Positions 19,617 to 28,991 are shown, counted from the stretch's first letter. The stretch: DNA of 64,000 nt from CAZDCZ01 sp964504155 (GCA_964504155.1 CAZDCZ010000002.1:10355-74354); one strand, 5' to 3'. Notes: generated by a model not told the origin, from the letters alone. Numbers and translations: made by a program.

Positions 19617-19946
19617 TTACCAGAAACTAAAGATGGGAAATATTATGGTAATATTAAATGGTTAAACGAGCCTTTAAGAGAAGATGGCTCTATAAAGCTC
19701 GACGATGAGAATCCGAGTAAAGAATTGCAAAATAGAAAAATACATGGTTTGCAATTATTAAAAGCTTTTAAGTTTAATACTAAAAAAGGAGAATGGGACA
19801 AAGGAACTATTTATAATCCGAAAACAGGGAAAACATATAGTTGCTTTATGTGGTTCGACGACAATGATACTAATACCTTACATGTAAAGGGTTTTATAGG
19901 ATTTTCTTTAATTGGTAAGGAAGTTAACATGTACTTGCGAGAGTAA
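19617..19946 (+). pseudogene. 5'-truncated DUF2147 gene
   Basis: The frame from about 19617 to 19946 encodes the C-terminal two-thirds of a DUF2147 protein: DGKYYGNIKWLNEP, DDENPSKELQNRKIHGLQLL, then WDKGTIYNPKTGKTYSCFMW and GFIGFSLIGKEV. Intact members are exported proteins of about 140 residues whose mature part starts with a GxW strand. Here the signal peptide and first strands are absent and are replaced by the transposase fragment in a different frame. A TTG at 19587 could start this frame, but the product would lack an export signal, so it is treated as a remnant. Confidence 0.75.
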
Positions 19947-20024
19947 ATTGCGTATAGAAAGTTAGTGTGTTTATTATTCATATTAATAAATGTTTAGTAG
20001 TGTAAATAGCTATTAAACCTTTTT

Positions 20025-21977
20025 TTATTTAATAACTACCCATCCTCGTTCTTTCGATAGTGTATTAATTGCCGATGTAATTATTATATGTTCTTTTTGT
20101 AATTGTTGAATTTCTTCTATAGTTAATTTTTCTGATTGAGCTTCTTTAATTTTTTCTGAAATTTCTTTTTGTGCCATTTCTAGAATTTTTCTTTTATATG
20201 CAATAATTGTTTCAGGAACAACTTTTTTTAATATCATATCTTCTGTTTCGATAAATGCACCGCCTTTTTTAAATATTTTACTTAAAGTGTATGACGAACT
20301 CAGTAGGTCGGCTGTAAGTGTATTTATCTCGGGATTTTCGTGATATATGAATTGTTTTTTTTTCGGCATTTCTCCTTTATTTATTGCCGACAGATATTCT
20401 TCGAATATTTGTTTATAAATAAGATTTTTAAATTCTAGTTCGTCGTTTAATATTTCGTTAATAATGTATTCTGCAACAGTAATTATTCTCGGTTCGTTAT
20501 ATTTATCATCGTTAATACTATATAATTCGTTTGGGGCATAATGTAACAATAGTCGAATAATTTCTTTTTCTTGTGCTTCGGAAAAAATCTGATTTACAAA
20601 AGCAGGTACAGTTGGAAGTTTATTTTTAGTATCGGTATTTTGTTTTAATCTTTCTCTACGATATTCTTTTTCGACATTGTTTTTTCTAATCTTATTGATT
20701 TCGGAATAGAGAATTTTTTCGTCAATATTTAAAATCGATGCACATTCTTTAATATATATTGTGCGTTTAATTCCATCGGGAATAATAGCTATAGAACGTA
20801 CTATATCGCTAACAAGGTTTGCTTTTTTAACGGGGTCGTTTTTGCTGTTTCTCGATAATAGACGTGTTTTAAAAGTAATAAAATCTTCTTCGTTCGATTC
20901 AATAAATTCCAAAAATTCGGTAACGCTATTATTTCGTGCATATGAATCGGGGTCTTCGCCTTGGGGAAGGAGCAGGACTTTTACGTTAAGGTCTTGTTCC
21001 AGCACAAGATCTATTCCACGTAAAGAAGCTTTAATCCCAGCTTCGTCGCCATCGTAAATTATTGTAACATTAGGAGTAAATCGTTTTATTAATCTAATTT
21101 GGTCTATTGTAAGCGATGTTCCCGACGATGCTACAACGTTCTGAATGCCACTCTGATGCATAGATAGTACATCGGTATAACCTTCAACTAAATAGCATTT
21201 ATCATTTTGTGTAATCGATTTTTTTGCCTGAAACATTCCATATAATACTCGACTTTTGTGGTATATATCCGATTCGGGCGAGTTTAGATATTTAGCCGAT
21301 TTTTTACCAATTTTTAATATCCTGCCACCAAAGCCAATAACATTTCCCGAAAGGCTATGAATAGGAAACATAACACGTCCGCGAAACCTGTCGAAACGAT
21401 TATTATCATTTACTATTGTTAGTCCTGTTTTCTCGAGATATTTTAACTTGTATTTGTTTGCTAAAGCCGAGTTTGTAAAAGCATCTTTAATATCGAGACT
21501 ATAACCTAATTCGAATTTGTTTATTGTTTCGTCGCGAAATCCGCGTTCTTTAAAATACCCTAAGCCGATAGCTCTTCCTTGTTCCGAATTTTTTAAATTA
21601 TCGTGAAAATAACTATTGGCAAATTTACTTACAACAAGAAGGCTCGAACGCTCGTTTTGTTGTTGAATTTCTTCTGCCGTTTGTTCTTTTTCGACAATTT
21701 CGATATTGTATTTTTTTGCTAAGTATTTTAGAGCTTCGGGATAGCTTACATGCTCGTGCTCCATAATAAAATTTACAGGATTTCCTCCCTTGCCGCAGCC
21801 AAAACATTTAAATATTCCTTTCGCCGGAGATACTGTGAACGATGGTGTTTTCTCGTTGTGAAATGGGCACAGACCAATATAATTTACCCCTCGTTTTTTT
21901 AAATTTACAAAATCTTGTACAACATCTACAATCTCTGCTGTATCTATAATTCTTTGTATTGTTGAGTGGTCAATCAT
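20025..21977 (-). CDS. dnaG: DNA primase
   Basis: Protein of 650 residues with full bacterial DnaG layout. The CHC2 zinc-binding domain (CPFHNEKTPSFTVSPAKG then FKCFGCGKGGN) covers about 37-66. The catalytic core has GRVMFPIHSLSGNVIGFGGR, the TOPRIM motif YLVEGYTDVLSMHQSG and the metal-binding Asp pair in TIIYDGDEAG. The C-terminal helicase-interacting region is about 450-650. DnaG makes RNA primers for the replication fork. The gene is alone on the minus strand with no partner genes (rpsU, rpoD) adjacent, which is common in Bacteroidota. Confidence 0.97.
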   Translation of the reverse strand: MIDHSTIQRIIDTAEIVDVVQDFVNLKKRGVNYIGLCPFHNEKTPSFTVSPAKGIFKCFGCGKGGNPVNFIMEHEHVSYPEALKYLAKKYNIEIVEKEQTAEEIQQQNERSSLLVVSKFANSYFHDNLKNSEQGRAIGLGYFKERGFRDETINKFELGYSLDIKDAFTNSALANKYKLKYLEKTGLTIVNDNNRFDRFRGRVMFPIHSLSGNVIGFGGRILKIGKKSAKYLNSPESDIYHKSRVLYGMFQAKKSITQNDKCYLVEGYTDVLSMHQSGIQNVVASSGTSLTIDQIRLIKRFTPNVTIIYDGDEAGIKASLRGIDLVLEQDLNVKVLLLPQGEDPDSYARNNSVTEFLEFIESNEEDFITFKTRLLSRNSKNDPVKKANLVSDIVRSIAIIPDGIKRTIYIKECASILNIDEKILYSEINKIRKNNVEKEYRRERLKQNTDTKNKLPTVPAFVNQIFSEAQEKEIIRLLLHYAPNELYSINDDKYNEPRIITVAEYIINEILNDELEFKNLIYKQIFEEYLSAINKGEMPKKKQFIYHENPEINTLTADLLSSSYTLSKIFKKGGAFIETEDMILKKVVPETIIAYKRKILEMAQKEISEKIKEAQSEKLTIEEIQQLQKEHIIITSAINTLSKERGWVVIK

Positions 21978-22172
21978 TTAAAAAATATTTGTCGGTAAAA
22001 TAGGTCTTATTAATTTTATGTTTCGATGGCTAAATTAGCAAAAATAAAATCTAATAAGCTGAGTTCGATATAAATTTTTTTACAGTTTTATACTGTTTTT
22101 CATAGGCGATACGGGTTAATAATTTGCATTATAGAACATTCAAAATATTAGAATATTTAGATATTTTAGAAT

Positions 22173-22200
22173 AAAAAAAAGCCTGATATTTCAGGCTTTT
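22173..22200 (-). terminator. Intrinsic terminator after the coiled-coil protein gene
   Basis: Perfect 10-bp stem (AAAAGCCTGA / TCAGGCTTTT) with a TATT loop, 23 bp past the stop of the gene at 22223. On the minus strand the stem runs into eight T. Confidence 0.9.
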
Positions 22201-22222
22201 ATATAAGTATAATGCGATTGTT

Positions 22223-23188
22223 TTAGAATAATCCGGGTTTTTCAAGAGTAAAATTGGTTGTTCCAATCTGGTTGCCATCAGCAAATATATATACATCATA
22301 GTTTCCGGGAAGTAAGTCTCCTTTATTTTGCCAAAAAATACAGGCATCAACATTCTGATTGTTGTATTCTATTGTTCGCATAGCAGAATATATTATTTTT
22401 TGTCCTTGATATTCAAATAAATCATCTTCCGATTTAGCAAGAATAAAATCATCCGGTCCGGCTATTCGAATAAATACATCTCGGTCGCCCGGTTTAGCCA
22501 ATACATTTGCTTTTATTGTAAAACAAACTTTAATTTTTTCGATTTTATTTATTTTCGATTTTTCTTTACCTCTTTTATTAATGGCAAAAGCTTTTAAGTT
22601 TTCTGTTTGTAGTTGTTCGGCTAATTCTACTTTACCCGAAAGATCTTTGTTTTTTTCTGTTAAATCGATATTAGTCGATTTTGCAATTTTTATTTCGTCT
22701 TTTACTTTAATATTTTCGGCAACTAATTCTTGGTTACGCGTATTTAACGAATCTATTTGACGTATATAACTTTTTGCTACTTTTCGTAAAGTGCCTAATT
22801 CGTTTTTTAATTCTTTAATTTTTGCATAATTAGTTGATTTAACATACTTTAATTGTGAAAGAAGCTTGTCGATTTTTTCTTTTTCTGTATTAAGTTGTAT
22901 GTTCATCGAATCGTTATCCGATAGTAAAGAATCATATTCGTTACGCAACGATAATAAATGCGATTTTAAAGAATCTTTTTCAATTGTTAATTGAGTTTCA
23001 ATTTCGATGTTTGCTTGTTTCTGGTCAACATATAACCAAGTAACAACAGATAAAATTGCTAATAGTAAAAAAAGAATAAAATACAATCCACTACGAGATT
23101 TGTTTTTTTTCTTATTCGATAAATCCGGACTTTGCTTCTGAGTATTTTCCTGATTTTCTTGATTTTTATCTTTATCTTCCATTTTCAT
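22223..23188 (-). CDS. Membrane-anchored coiled-coil protein, conserved in Bacteroidales type
   Basis: Protein of 321 residues. A charged cytoplasmic tail (about 1-32, rich in Lys, Gln and Asn) is followed by one TM helix (about 33-52), a coiled coil with heptad-like Leu spacing (about 60-195), and a compact C-terminal domain with KVCFTIKANVLAKPGDRDV and a closing NQIGTTNFTLEKPGLF. I recognise the layout from Bacteroidales hypothetical proteins but no function is known. It resembles proteins tethering an envelope-facing beta domain on a stalk. It has a near-perfect promoter upstream and a strong terminator downstream, so it is monocistronic. Confidence 0.72.
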   Translation of the reverse strand: MKMEDKDKNQENQENTQKQSPDLSNKKKNKSRSGLYFILFLLLAILSVVTWLYVDQKQANIEIETQLTIEKDSLKSHLLSLRNEYDSLLSDNDSMNIQLNTEKEKIDKLLSQLKYVKSTNYAKIKELKNELGTLRKVAKSYIRQIDSLNTRNQELVAENIKVKDEIKIAKSTNIDLTEKNKDLSGKVELAEQLQTENLKAFAINKRGKEKSKINKIEKIKVCFTIKANVLAKPGDRDVFIRIAGPDDFILAKSEDDLFEYQGQKIIYSAMRTIEYNNQNVDACIFWQNKGDLLPGNYDVYIFADGNQIGTTNFTLEKPGLF

Positions 23189-23214
23189 TTTTCAAAAATT
23201 TTATTTATTTGCTA

Positions 23215-23245
23215 CAAAGGTATGTATATTTTTAGTATCAACAAA
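23215..23245 (-). promoter_or_regulatory. Consensus Bacteroidetes promoter for the coiled-coil protein gene
   Basis: The minus strand reads TTTG-N19-TACCTTTG, an exact match to the TTTG-N19-TAnnTTTG consensus recognised by the Bacteroidetes primary sigma factor. The -7 box is 27 bp upstream of the start at 23188. Confidence 0.75.
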
Positions 23246-23290
23246 AAAACGATATTTTGTTTAAATTAGTATTCTAAAGTTGATAATTTT

Positions 23291-24343
23291 TTATTTCTGC
23301 GAAAATATAGTAATCGGATAAGAATACGAATTGTCTATTATTGTAAATTCAATATTGTTGCTATGATTTTTAATTATATTTATTTCTGTTTTAATTTGTT
23401 TATTAGCTTGTTTAATAAGTATATAATGTCGGTTGTTTGTTGATAAAATAAATTCAGGGGGAGCAAAGTTAACTTGTTTTGTTCCTGTAATTATATTTGC
23501 CTTAATAGGCATTTGAGCAACAAATTTTTTATTTTTAAAACTTAAGCTATTTATTATGGCTGTGTTATTTTTTGTATTTGTATAAAGACATGTTTTATTA
23601 ACTTTCGATTTATATTTCAATAATGTGTCGTTAAGTAAGTAGAATTCTATTTCTTGCCCCGACTTTATATTTTGAAAACTATTTAGCGGTATTTCTAATT
23701 TTAAGAAAGCTGTTTTATTGTCTATAACTTGACAGATAATAGAATTCTCAGAAACAAATGAGCCTTTCGATAAATATAATTTGCTTATTGTTCCGTTAAT
23801 TGGGGAGTAAATCTTTATTTCTGAGGTATAATTATTTTCATTTAGCGAATCTGTATTTATTCCAATTAGTTTTAATTGCAGTTCTAAAGATTTTAATAAT
23901 GATAGTTTTGAGAAGTATTTTGTTTTTGAATTATCCATTTTTTTAATCGATATAGCATTGTCGACAGTTAATTCTCCTTGACGTTTATAATCTTTCTTAT
24001 ATAGTTCAATATAATACTTAGTATCGAGATATTTTTGTTGTAATTTAAGTATGTCTGGGTGTCGTAAACTTGCTATTAAAGTTCCGAATTTAACATTCTG
24101 TCCTTCTTCAATATATATATATTTAATGTAACCGTTAATAAAAGATGTTATGTTGGCTTTGTTTTTATTAGGGAAGTTTATTCTGCCTGTACAATTAACT
24201 TTAGAAACTATCTCTGTTGCTTGTAATACTTGTGTATTAATACTAGTATTTTTGTCTTGCCCAGATTGAAGTGTTTCGTTTTTGTTAGAATTCGAGCATG
24301 AAAACAAAAATAAAATAATAAGAAATATTATAGTGTTTCTCAT
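23291..24343 (-). CDS. Efflux membrane-fusion (periplasmic adaptor) lipoprotein
   Basis: HlyD/AcrA-type adaptor of 350 residues. Leader with lipobox FLFSCSN, then a barrel-sandwich half GYIKYIYIEEGQNVKFGTL (about 69-87) and the second half IKIYSPINGTISKLYLSKGS (about 177-196) around a short helical hairpin, then a beta-barrel domain. These proteins bridge an inner-membrane pump and a TolC-type channel. It is 11 bp downstream of a TolC-family gene in the same operon. No RND, ABC or MFS pump gene is next to them. Substrate unknown; CusB-like metal export is possible but no Met-rich motif is seen. Confidence 0.82.
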   Translation of the reverse strand: MRNTIIFLIILFLFSCSNSNKNETLQSGQDKNTSINTQVLQATEIVSKVNCTGRINFPNKNKANITSFINGYIKYIYIEEGQNVKFGTLIASLRHPDILKLQQKYLDTKYYIELYKKDYKRQGELTVDNAISIKKMDNSKTKYFSKLSLLKSLELQLKLIGINTDSLNENNYTSEIKIYSPINGTISKLYLSKGSFVSENSIICQVIDNKTAFLKLEIPLNSFQNIKSGQEIEFYLLNDTLLKYKSKVNKTCLYTNTKNNTAIINSLSFKNKKFVAQMPIKANIITGTKQVNFAPPEFILSTNNRHYILIKQANKQIKTEINIIKNHSNNIEFTIIDNSYSYPITIFSQK

Positions 24344-24354
24344 TTTGCAATAGT

Positions 24355-25473
24355 TTAATTTAAATACGATTCTAATAATATTGCAGTATTGTTATAGTTT
24401 TTTAAAACTGTAAGATACTGTAATTTAATATTTAATGTGTTATTTGTCGATTCTAAATATTCTAAATAATCTATTTCTTCTTTTTTTAATTTTAATGCCA
24501 ATATATCTTGAAGTAATATAGCATTTTCTAGACCAATTTCGTGATAGTAAGCTAATTGGTTTTGATATTGATTTAGATTAATTATTAGATTATTAATTCT
24601 TTTAGAGATATAGGATTTTTGATAATTGTAATTGTTTAATGTAATTTGTTTTGTCAATAAGGCTTTTTTTATTTTTTGTTTGTTTGGGAATAACTTCGAG
24701 TTTTTTAATTTGAAATTTGTTTCTGCTATTTTACAAAAAGTTTGGTAGTAATCAAGCATGTTTGTGAAAGAGAATTTGTCGGAAAGATTACTTGCAAAAG
24801 TAATCTTATATATTTTTAGCGAATCATTTTCCGGCACAAAGTTTCCTTCGGTATTAGTTATTTGACTTAGTTTATTTTCGGTTTTTAGTAATTCGTCTTT
24901 AAGAATTTGAAATTCGCTGGAGACTTTGGCTAACTCAGAGTTGGCTCTAATTTTTTCTAAATAATCGATTTCTCCCAAACGGTATTTTTTATTGCTAATT
25001 ACACTAATTTCGTAAGTATTTTGTACTTGATGGTTCTTTATGCGTGTTTTATTAATTAAAAAAACCCAATTATTAAATACTGTTTTAAGTTCTTGCGAAA
25101 GTTTTTTTTCTAACAGTTTTTTTTCTTGAGTTTTTAAAGCTGTTAGAAGTGGAAAATATTCTGAATTTCTCGAGAAAAATCTTTTTGAGTCTAAATTAAT
25201 TTCTATTTCGTAATTACTATTTATTTGCGATGCAATAAAATTAGAGCTGGTAAAGTTGAATTTTATTGGAGTAAGTATTAATGTTTCTGAATTTCGTAAT
25301 ATTTGTTTTTCTATTTCTAGTGTTGCATTTTTTATTAATAAATTATTATTTAATGCAGTTTTTTCTGCTTGCTGCATACTTATTGTTTGTACATCGTTTT
25401 CTTGAGCAAGCAGTATTGTTGCATTTATCTCGCAAAGAATAAATATTAGAATTATTTGAAAGTAATATTTCAT
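24355..25473 (-). CDS. TolC-family outer-membrane efflux protein (short form)
   Basis: Protein of 372 residues with a signal peptide (about 1-23, ending LLAQE) and the TolC-type opening ISMQQAEKTALNNNLLIKNA, followed by long helical stretches with a repeat in the second half. It is shorter than typical TolC (about 430-470), mainly through reduced linkers, as in the TolC-like partners of CusA-type systems in Bacteroidota. It precedes the adaptor gene by 11 bp. The family call rests on the N-terminal motif, helical pattern and adjacency. Confidence 0.75.
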   Translation of the reverse strand: MKYYFQIILIFILCEINATILLAQENDVQTISMQQAEKTALNNNLLIKNATLEIEKQILRNSETLILTPIKFNFTSSNFIASQINSNYEIEINLDSKRFFSRNSEYFPLLTALKTQEKKLLEKKLSQELKTVFNNWVFLINKTRIKNHQVQNTYEISVISNKKYRLGEIDYLEKIRANSELAKVSSEFQILKDELLKTENKLSQITNTEGNFVPENDSLKIYKITFASNLSDKFSFTNMLDYYQTFCKIAETNFKLKNSKLFPNKQKIKKALLTKQITLNNYNYQKSYISKRINNLIINLNQYQNQLAYYHEIGLENAILLQDILALKLKKEEIDYLEYLESTNNTLNIKLQYLTVLKNYNNTAILLESYLN

Positions 25474-25594
25474 TAATAATTGTTTGAGTTATAAGCTAAG
25501 TTCGAGAATAATAATTCTTGTCTAATTATTTCTACTTTTACACATTATACTTTAACACAAAATCAACCTGTTTTTACCCTTGCTCCCTAATGGG

Positions 25595-25660
25595 AACAGA
25601 TTATTTTTTTAGTTTTCTTTAGGGTTAGGGGCAAAAAAACTAAAAAATCTTAATTCTGTT
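25595..25660. repeat. Interrupted inverted repeat downstream of lgt
   Basis: Stem TTTTTTAGTTTT (25605-25616) pairs with AAAACTAAAAAA (25636-25647), flanked by AACAGA (25595-25600) and TCTGTT (25655-25660). It occupies part of the 290-bp spacer between lgt and the TolC gene. It could act as the lgt terminator or be a remnant of a small mobile repeat; imperfect matching continues outward to about 25520 and 25690. Confidence 0.45.
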
Positions 25661-25763
25661 TAATCTGTCAAAGTAGAATTATTTAGAAATTTTAATCTAT
25701 ATTCCTGTTTTTTCTTTAGCAATATTGCAGCAATATATTTATAAACAATAATATAAAACAATG

Positions 25764-26561
25764 CTATTCTTTTTGTTTTGCAATAAAACAATTATAAATA
25801 ATAATGCCAATTCCTATTAAAATAAATGGGATGCTTAGTATTTGTCCCATATTTAATATCATAGATTCTTCGAAATTAACCTGAACTTCCTTAATAAATT
25901 CAATTAAAAAACGAACTGTAAATAATAATACCATGAATATTCCGAAAATCGTTCCGTTTTTCAATTTTATACTTTTCTTATTATGTAAGAAATATAATAA
26001 GAAAAATATTAATAAATACGACAGAGCTTCATAAATTTGTGTTGGATGTTTCGGCAATATTTCTCCGTTATGCTTAAATATAAATCCCCACGGTAAGTTA
26101 GTAACATCGCCATAAATTTCAGAGTTCATTAGATTTCCTGTTCTAATAAAAAAACCTGCTAAGGCAACTACTATTACAATTTTATCGAGTGTCCACAGAT
26201 ATGGTTTTTTGTATTTTCTCGAAAATAAATATAAAGCAATTAATATTCCAATTCCTGCTCCATGGCTGGCTAATCCTCCATGCCAGATTTTTAGTATTTC
26301 TAAAGGATTACTGAAATAATAATCGGGTTGATAAAAAAGACAATGGCCTAGTCTAGCGCCGAGAACTGTTCCTACAGCCATGTATATTGTAAGCTTATCG
26401 AGTAATTCTGTACTTAAATTTTCTTTTTTAAAAAACTTAAGCATTATTACGTAGCCCATATAAAAAGATAAGGCAAATAAAATTCCATAATATCTTATAG
26501 ATAATGGTCCTAAATGAAAAATCTCAGGGTCTAAATTCCAAGTAATGTAACTTAATGTCAT
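25764..26561 (-). CDS. lgt: Prolipoprotein diacylglyceryl transferase
   Basis: Lgt transfers a diacylglyceryl group from phosphatidylglycerol to the lipobox cysteine, the first step of lipoprotein maturation. The 265-residue protein has about seven TM segments and the family landmarks GARLGHCLFYQ, HGGLASHGAGIG, the signature IRTGNLMNSEIYGD and HPTQIYEALSYL. Several lipoproteins in this window (beta-propeller, adaptor, Big_5 protein) would be its substrates. It is transcribed alone, with a TAAATTTG box about 29 bp upstream. Confidence 0.95.
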   Translation of the reverse strand: MTLSYITWNLDPEIFHLGPLSIRYYGILFALSFYMGYVIMLKFFKKENLSTELLDKLTIYMAVGTVLGARLGHCLFYQPDYYFSNPLEILKIWHGGLASHGAGIGILIALYLFSRKYKKPYLWTLDKIVIVVALAGFFIRTGNLMNSEIYGDVTNLPWGFIFKHNGEILPKHPTQIYEALSYLLIFFLLYFLHNKKSIKLKNGTIFGIFMVLLFTVRFLIEFIKEVQVNFEESMILNMGQILSIPFILIGIGIIIYNCFIAKQKE

Positions 26562-26589
26562 TGTTTGTTATTATTTTAGTTTTAAACAA

Positions 26590-26597
26590 CAAATTTA
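26590..26597 (-). promoter_or_regulatory. Candidate -7 box for lgt
   Basis: The minus strand reads TAAATTTG, matching TAnnTTTG, 29 bp upstream of the lgt start. The -33 box is not clear. Confidence 0.4.
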
Positions 26598-26765
26598 GTT
26601 TTTTTATTGTAAAATTTATTTTGATTTGTAAATATTTAATAATTAAATAATTTTTATGTGATAAGTCTAATATGATTAATTGAAAATAAATTAAGATATT
26701 TGTTCAGAAATAATTTAATTTAATTATAATTAGGTATTATTGACAAATAAAACACATTAAATATT

Positions 26766-28583
26766 ATGATTAAGAAATATAGAAAATTATTATTAAACAA
26801 TGCATTTCTTGCCTTAGGTATATTTCTTATTTATGCTTGTGCATCTGTTAGTGCTCCTACAGGAGGACCAAAAGATGAAACTCCCCCTAAACCATTATCG
26901 TTTATTCCCGAGAATTATTCTACAAATTTCGATTCGAAAACTATAGAAATTATTTTCGACGAATATGTAGAAATAAAAGAATTACAAAAGAATTTAATTA
27001 TTTCGCCTCCACTCGAAAAAAATCCGCTTGTTACTGTTAAAGGAAAGATTGTTATAATAGAAATTGAAGAAGAACTTGCCGATTCTACTACATATAATAT
27101 GTATTTCGGAAATTCAATTAGAGATTTTAACGAAAGCAATCCTATAGAAAATTTTCAGTATGTTTTTTCTACCGGCTCATATATCGATTCTATGTCGATT
27201 GCCGGCAATATACTCGATGCTTATAACTTAGTGCCTGCCGAAAATGTTTTAGTAATGCTTTATAGCAACTTAAACGATTCTGTCCCAATGCAAAGTATTC
27301 CTGAATATATATCGAGAACAAACGATAAAGGATATTTTAAAATAAATAATATACGAAACGATACGTTTAAAATATTCTGCTTAATCGATAATAATTCGAA
27401 TTATTTATACGATCAGAATGATGAAAATATTGCATTTATTGATTCTCTAATTGCATTTAAAGAAAAATTGATAGAAGTTAAAGATACAATATTTAAAAAA
27501 GAGAAGAATATTTCTATTGCCGATTCTGTTTTTTATACTGTCGATTCAACAAAAATCGATACTGTTATTAGTAGTTATAAAAATATGTTCGTAACTAACG
27601 AATATCATATGTTCTTGTTTAACGAAAATAAGAAAAATCAATATATAAAAGAAAATAAACGAACCGATTTAGAAAAAATACAATTAGTATTTAACGATAA
27701 AATTAAAGATTCTATTTTAGTTAATTTGTTAGATTCTATTAATGTGTCGGATTGGTATATTAAAGAAGAAAATAAAACAAAAGATACCATAGTTTATTGG
27801 TTAACCGATTCGTTAGTTTATAATAATAAGGAAATAAATATTGAAGTAAAATATTATAAGAAAGATACTTTAAATAATTATCAATTAAGTTCCGATACTT
27901 TAAAAATGAGATTTTTTGAAGACGAGAAGAAAAAGAATGATGAAAAAAATAAATATCTTCCTTTAAAATTTAATTTAAGTAATTCAAAGACCTTTGATTT
28001 GAATAAAAACATTAGTATAGATTCGTATTTCCCGATAAATAAGGTTGATACATCGAAAATAAGGTTTTTTAGGATAACCGATTCTATTCAAATAGCTCAA
28101 GATTTTGTTTTGAATAAAGACTCGAGTAAATTGCGCCATTATATTTTTAGTTTCAAAAAAATTGAAAATAAAAAATATGGTTTAAAATTATTCCCGGGAG
28201 CATTTACCGATATCTATAATAATATAAACGATACAGTTGATATAGTTTTCAATACTCAGAAAATGGAATACTATGGCAAACTATTTGCCAATATTAGTGT
28301 AATTGATTCAACGAATATAATTGTTCAATTATTAAAAGATGACGATAAGGAAAGTCTTATAAAAGAAAAATTTATTTCAAAAAACGGAACTGTTATTTTC
28401 GATTATTTACAACCCAATGAATATATATTTAAAGTAATTATCGATAAAAATAATAATAAGAAGTGGGACACAGGTAACTATTTTAACAAATTACAACCCG
28501 AAGAAGTTCTTTATAGAAAAGAAAAAATTAAAGTGCGATCGAATTGGGATGTTGAAGTTAATTTTAATATAAAAAAAGAATAA
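26766..28583 (+). CDS. Lipoprotein with N-terminal Ig-like (Big_5) domain
   Basis: Protein of 605 residues. Lipobox region LIYACASVSAPTGGPKDETPP: the Cys at about 25 followed by the SAPTGGPKDxTPP stretch is the hallmark of a widespread Bacteroidota lipoprotein family annotated as Ig-like domain-containing. A Big_5 domain covers about 38-140 (IEIIFDEYVEIKELQKNL then YNMYFGNSIRDFNESN), followed by a CarboxypepD_reg/SdrD-like segment, a long low-complexity middle, and a C-terminal beta domain resembling the YxxxVIxDxNxNxxWDTG pattern (NKKWDTGNYF). Function unknown; outer-membrane surface lipoprotein inferred. The next gene begins 37 bp later. Confidence 0.85.
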   Translation: MIKKYRKLLLNNAFLALGIFLIYACASVSAPTGGPKDETPPKPLSFIPENYSTNFDSKTIEIIFDEYVEIKELQKNLIISPPLEKNPLVTVKGKIVIIEIEEELADSTTYNMYFGNSIRDFNESNPIENFQYVFSTGSYIDSMSIAGNILDAYNLVPAENVLVMLYSNLNDSVPMQSIPEYISRTNDKGYFKINNIRNDTFKIFCLIDNNSNYLYDQNDENIAFIDSLIAFKEKLIEVKDTIFKKEKNISIADSVFYTVDSTKIDTVISSYKNMFVTNEYHMFLFNENKKNQYIKENKRTDLEKIQLVFNDKIKDSILVNLLDSINVSDWYIKEENKTKDTIVYWLTDSLVYNNKEINIEVKYYKKDTLNNYQLSSDTLKMRFFEDEKKKNDEKNKYLPLKFNLSNSKTFDLNKNISIDSYFPINKVDTSKIRFFRITDSIQIAQDFVLNKDSSKLRHYIFSFKKIENKKYGLKLFPGAFTDIYNNINDTVDIVFNTQKMEYYGKLFANISVIDSTNIIVQLLKDDDKESLIKEKFISKNGTVIFDYLQPNEYIFKVIIDKNNNKKWDTGNYFNKLQPEEVLYRKEKIKVRSNWDVEVNFNIKKE

Positions 28584-28620
28584 AACTGAGATTATTCGTA
28601 AAAATTAAAAACTAAATAAA

Positions 28621-28932
28621 ATGTCTGTATTATTAGAATTTGCCATGTTTCCGACCGATAAAGGAGAAAGCGTAAGTAGCGAAGTAAGTAAAGTTATTGC
28701 AATGATACGTAATAGCGGAGTTAGTTATAAATTATCGGCTATGGGAACAATAATTGAAACAGATACTTTAGCCGAAGCATTAAATATTGTTCAAAAATCA
28801 AACGATATATTAGCGATTAATTCAAATAGAATTTATTCTTCAATTAAGTTAGATATTCGAAAAAATACAAAAAAGCGTTTAGAAACTAAAATACAGTCTA
28901 TTCAGAATAAGATAGGAAATGTAGATAAATAG
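28621..28932 (+). CDS. Thiamine-binding/MTH1187-family (YqgV) protein
   Basis: Small ferredoxin-like fold protein of 103 residues (DUF77). The N-terminus LLEFAMFPTDKGESVSSEVS and the YKLSAMGTIIETD strand carry the family signature; known members bind thiamine-like ligands as tetramers. It is not near thiamine genes here. It lies 37 bp after the Big_5 lipoprotein gene and is followed by a strong terminator, so the pair may be one transcript. Confidence 0.87.
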   Translation: MSVLLEFAMFPTDKGESVSSEVSKVIAMIRNSGVSYKLSAMGTIIETDTLAEALNIVQKSNDILAINSNRIYSSIKLDIRKNTKKRLETKIQSIQNKIGNVDK

Positions 28933-28949
28933 TTTAATATTTTTTGAAA

Positions 28950-28991
28950 GAAAGCGCAATTTAGAAATGTTCTAAATTGCGCTTTCTTTTT
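28950..28991 (+). terminator. Strong intrinsic terminator after the thiamine-binding protein gene
   Basis: Perfect 17-bp stem (28950-28966 with 28970-28986), ATG loop, then five T. It closes the core-gene region before the secreted-protein array. Confidence 0.92.

Noticed and set aside
22129..22353. 74-residue minus-strand frame at the 3' end of the coiled-coil gene
   Set aside because: It overlaps the conserved C-terminus of the 321-residue protein and crosses that gene's terminator.
25618..25633. TTAGGGTTAGGGGC, telomere-like repeat
   Set aside because: Less than two full units, inside the loop of an inverted repeat in a bacterial chromosome; treated as chance.
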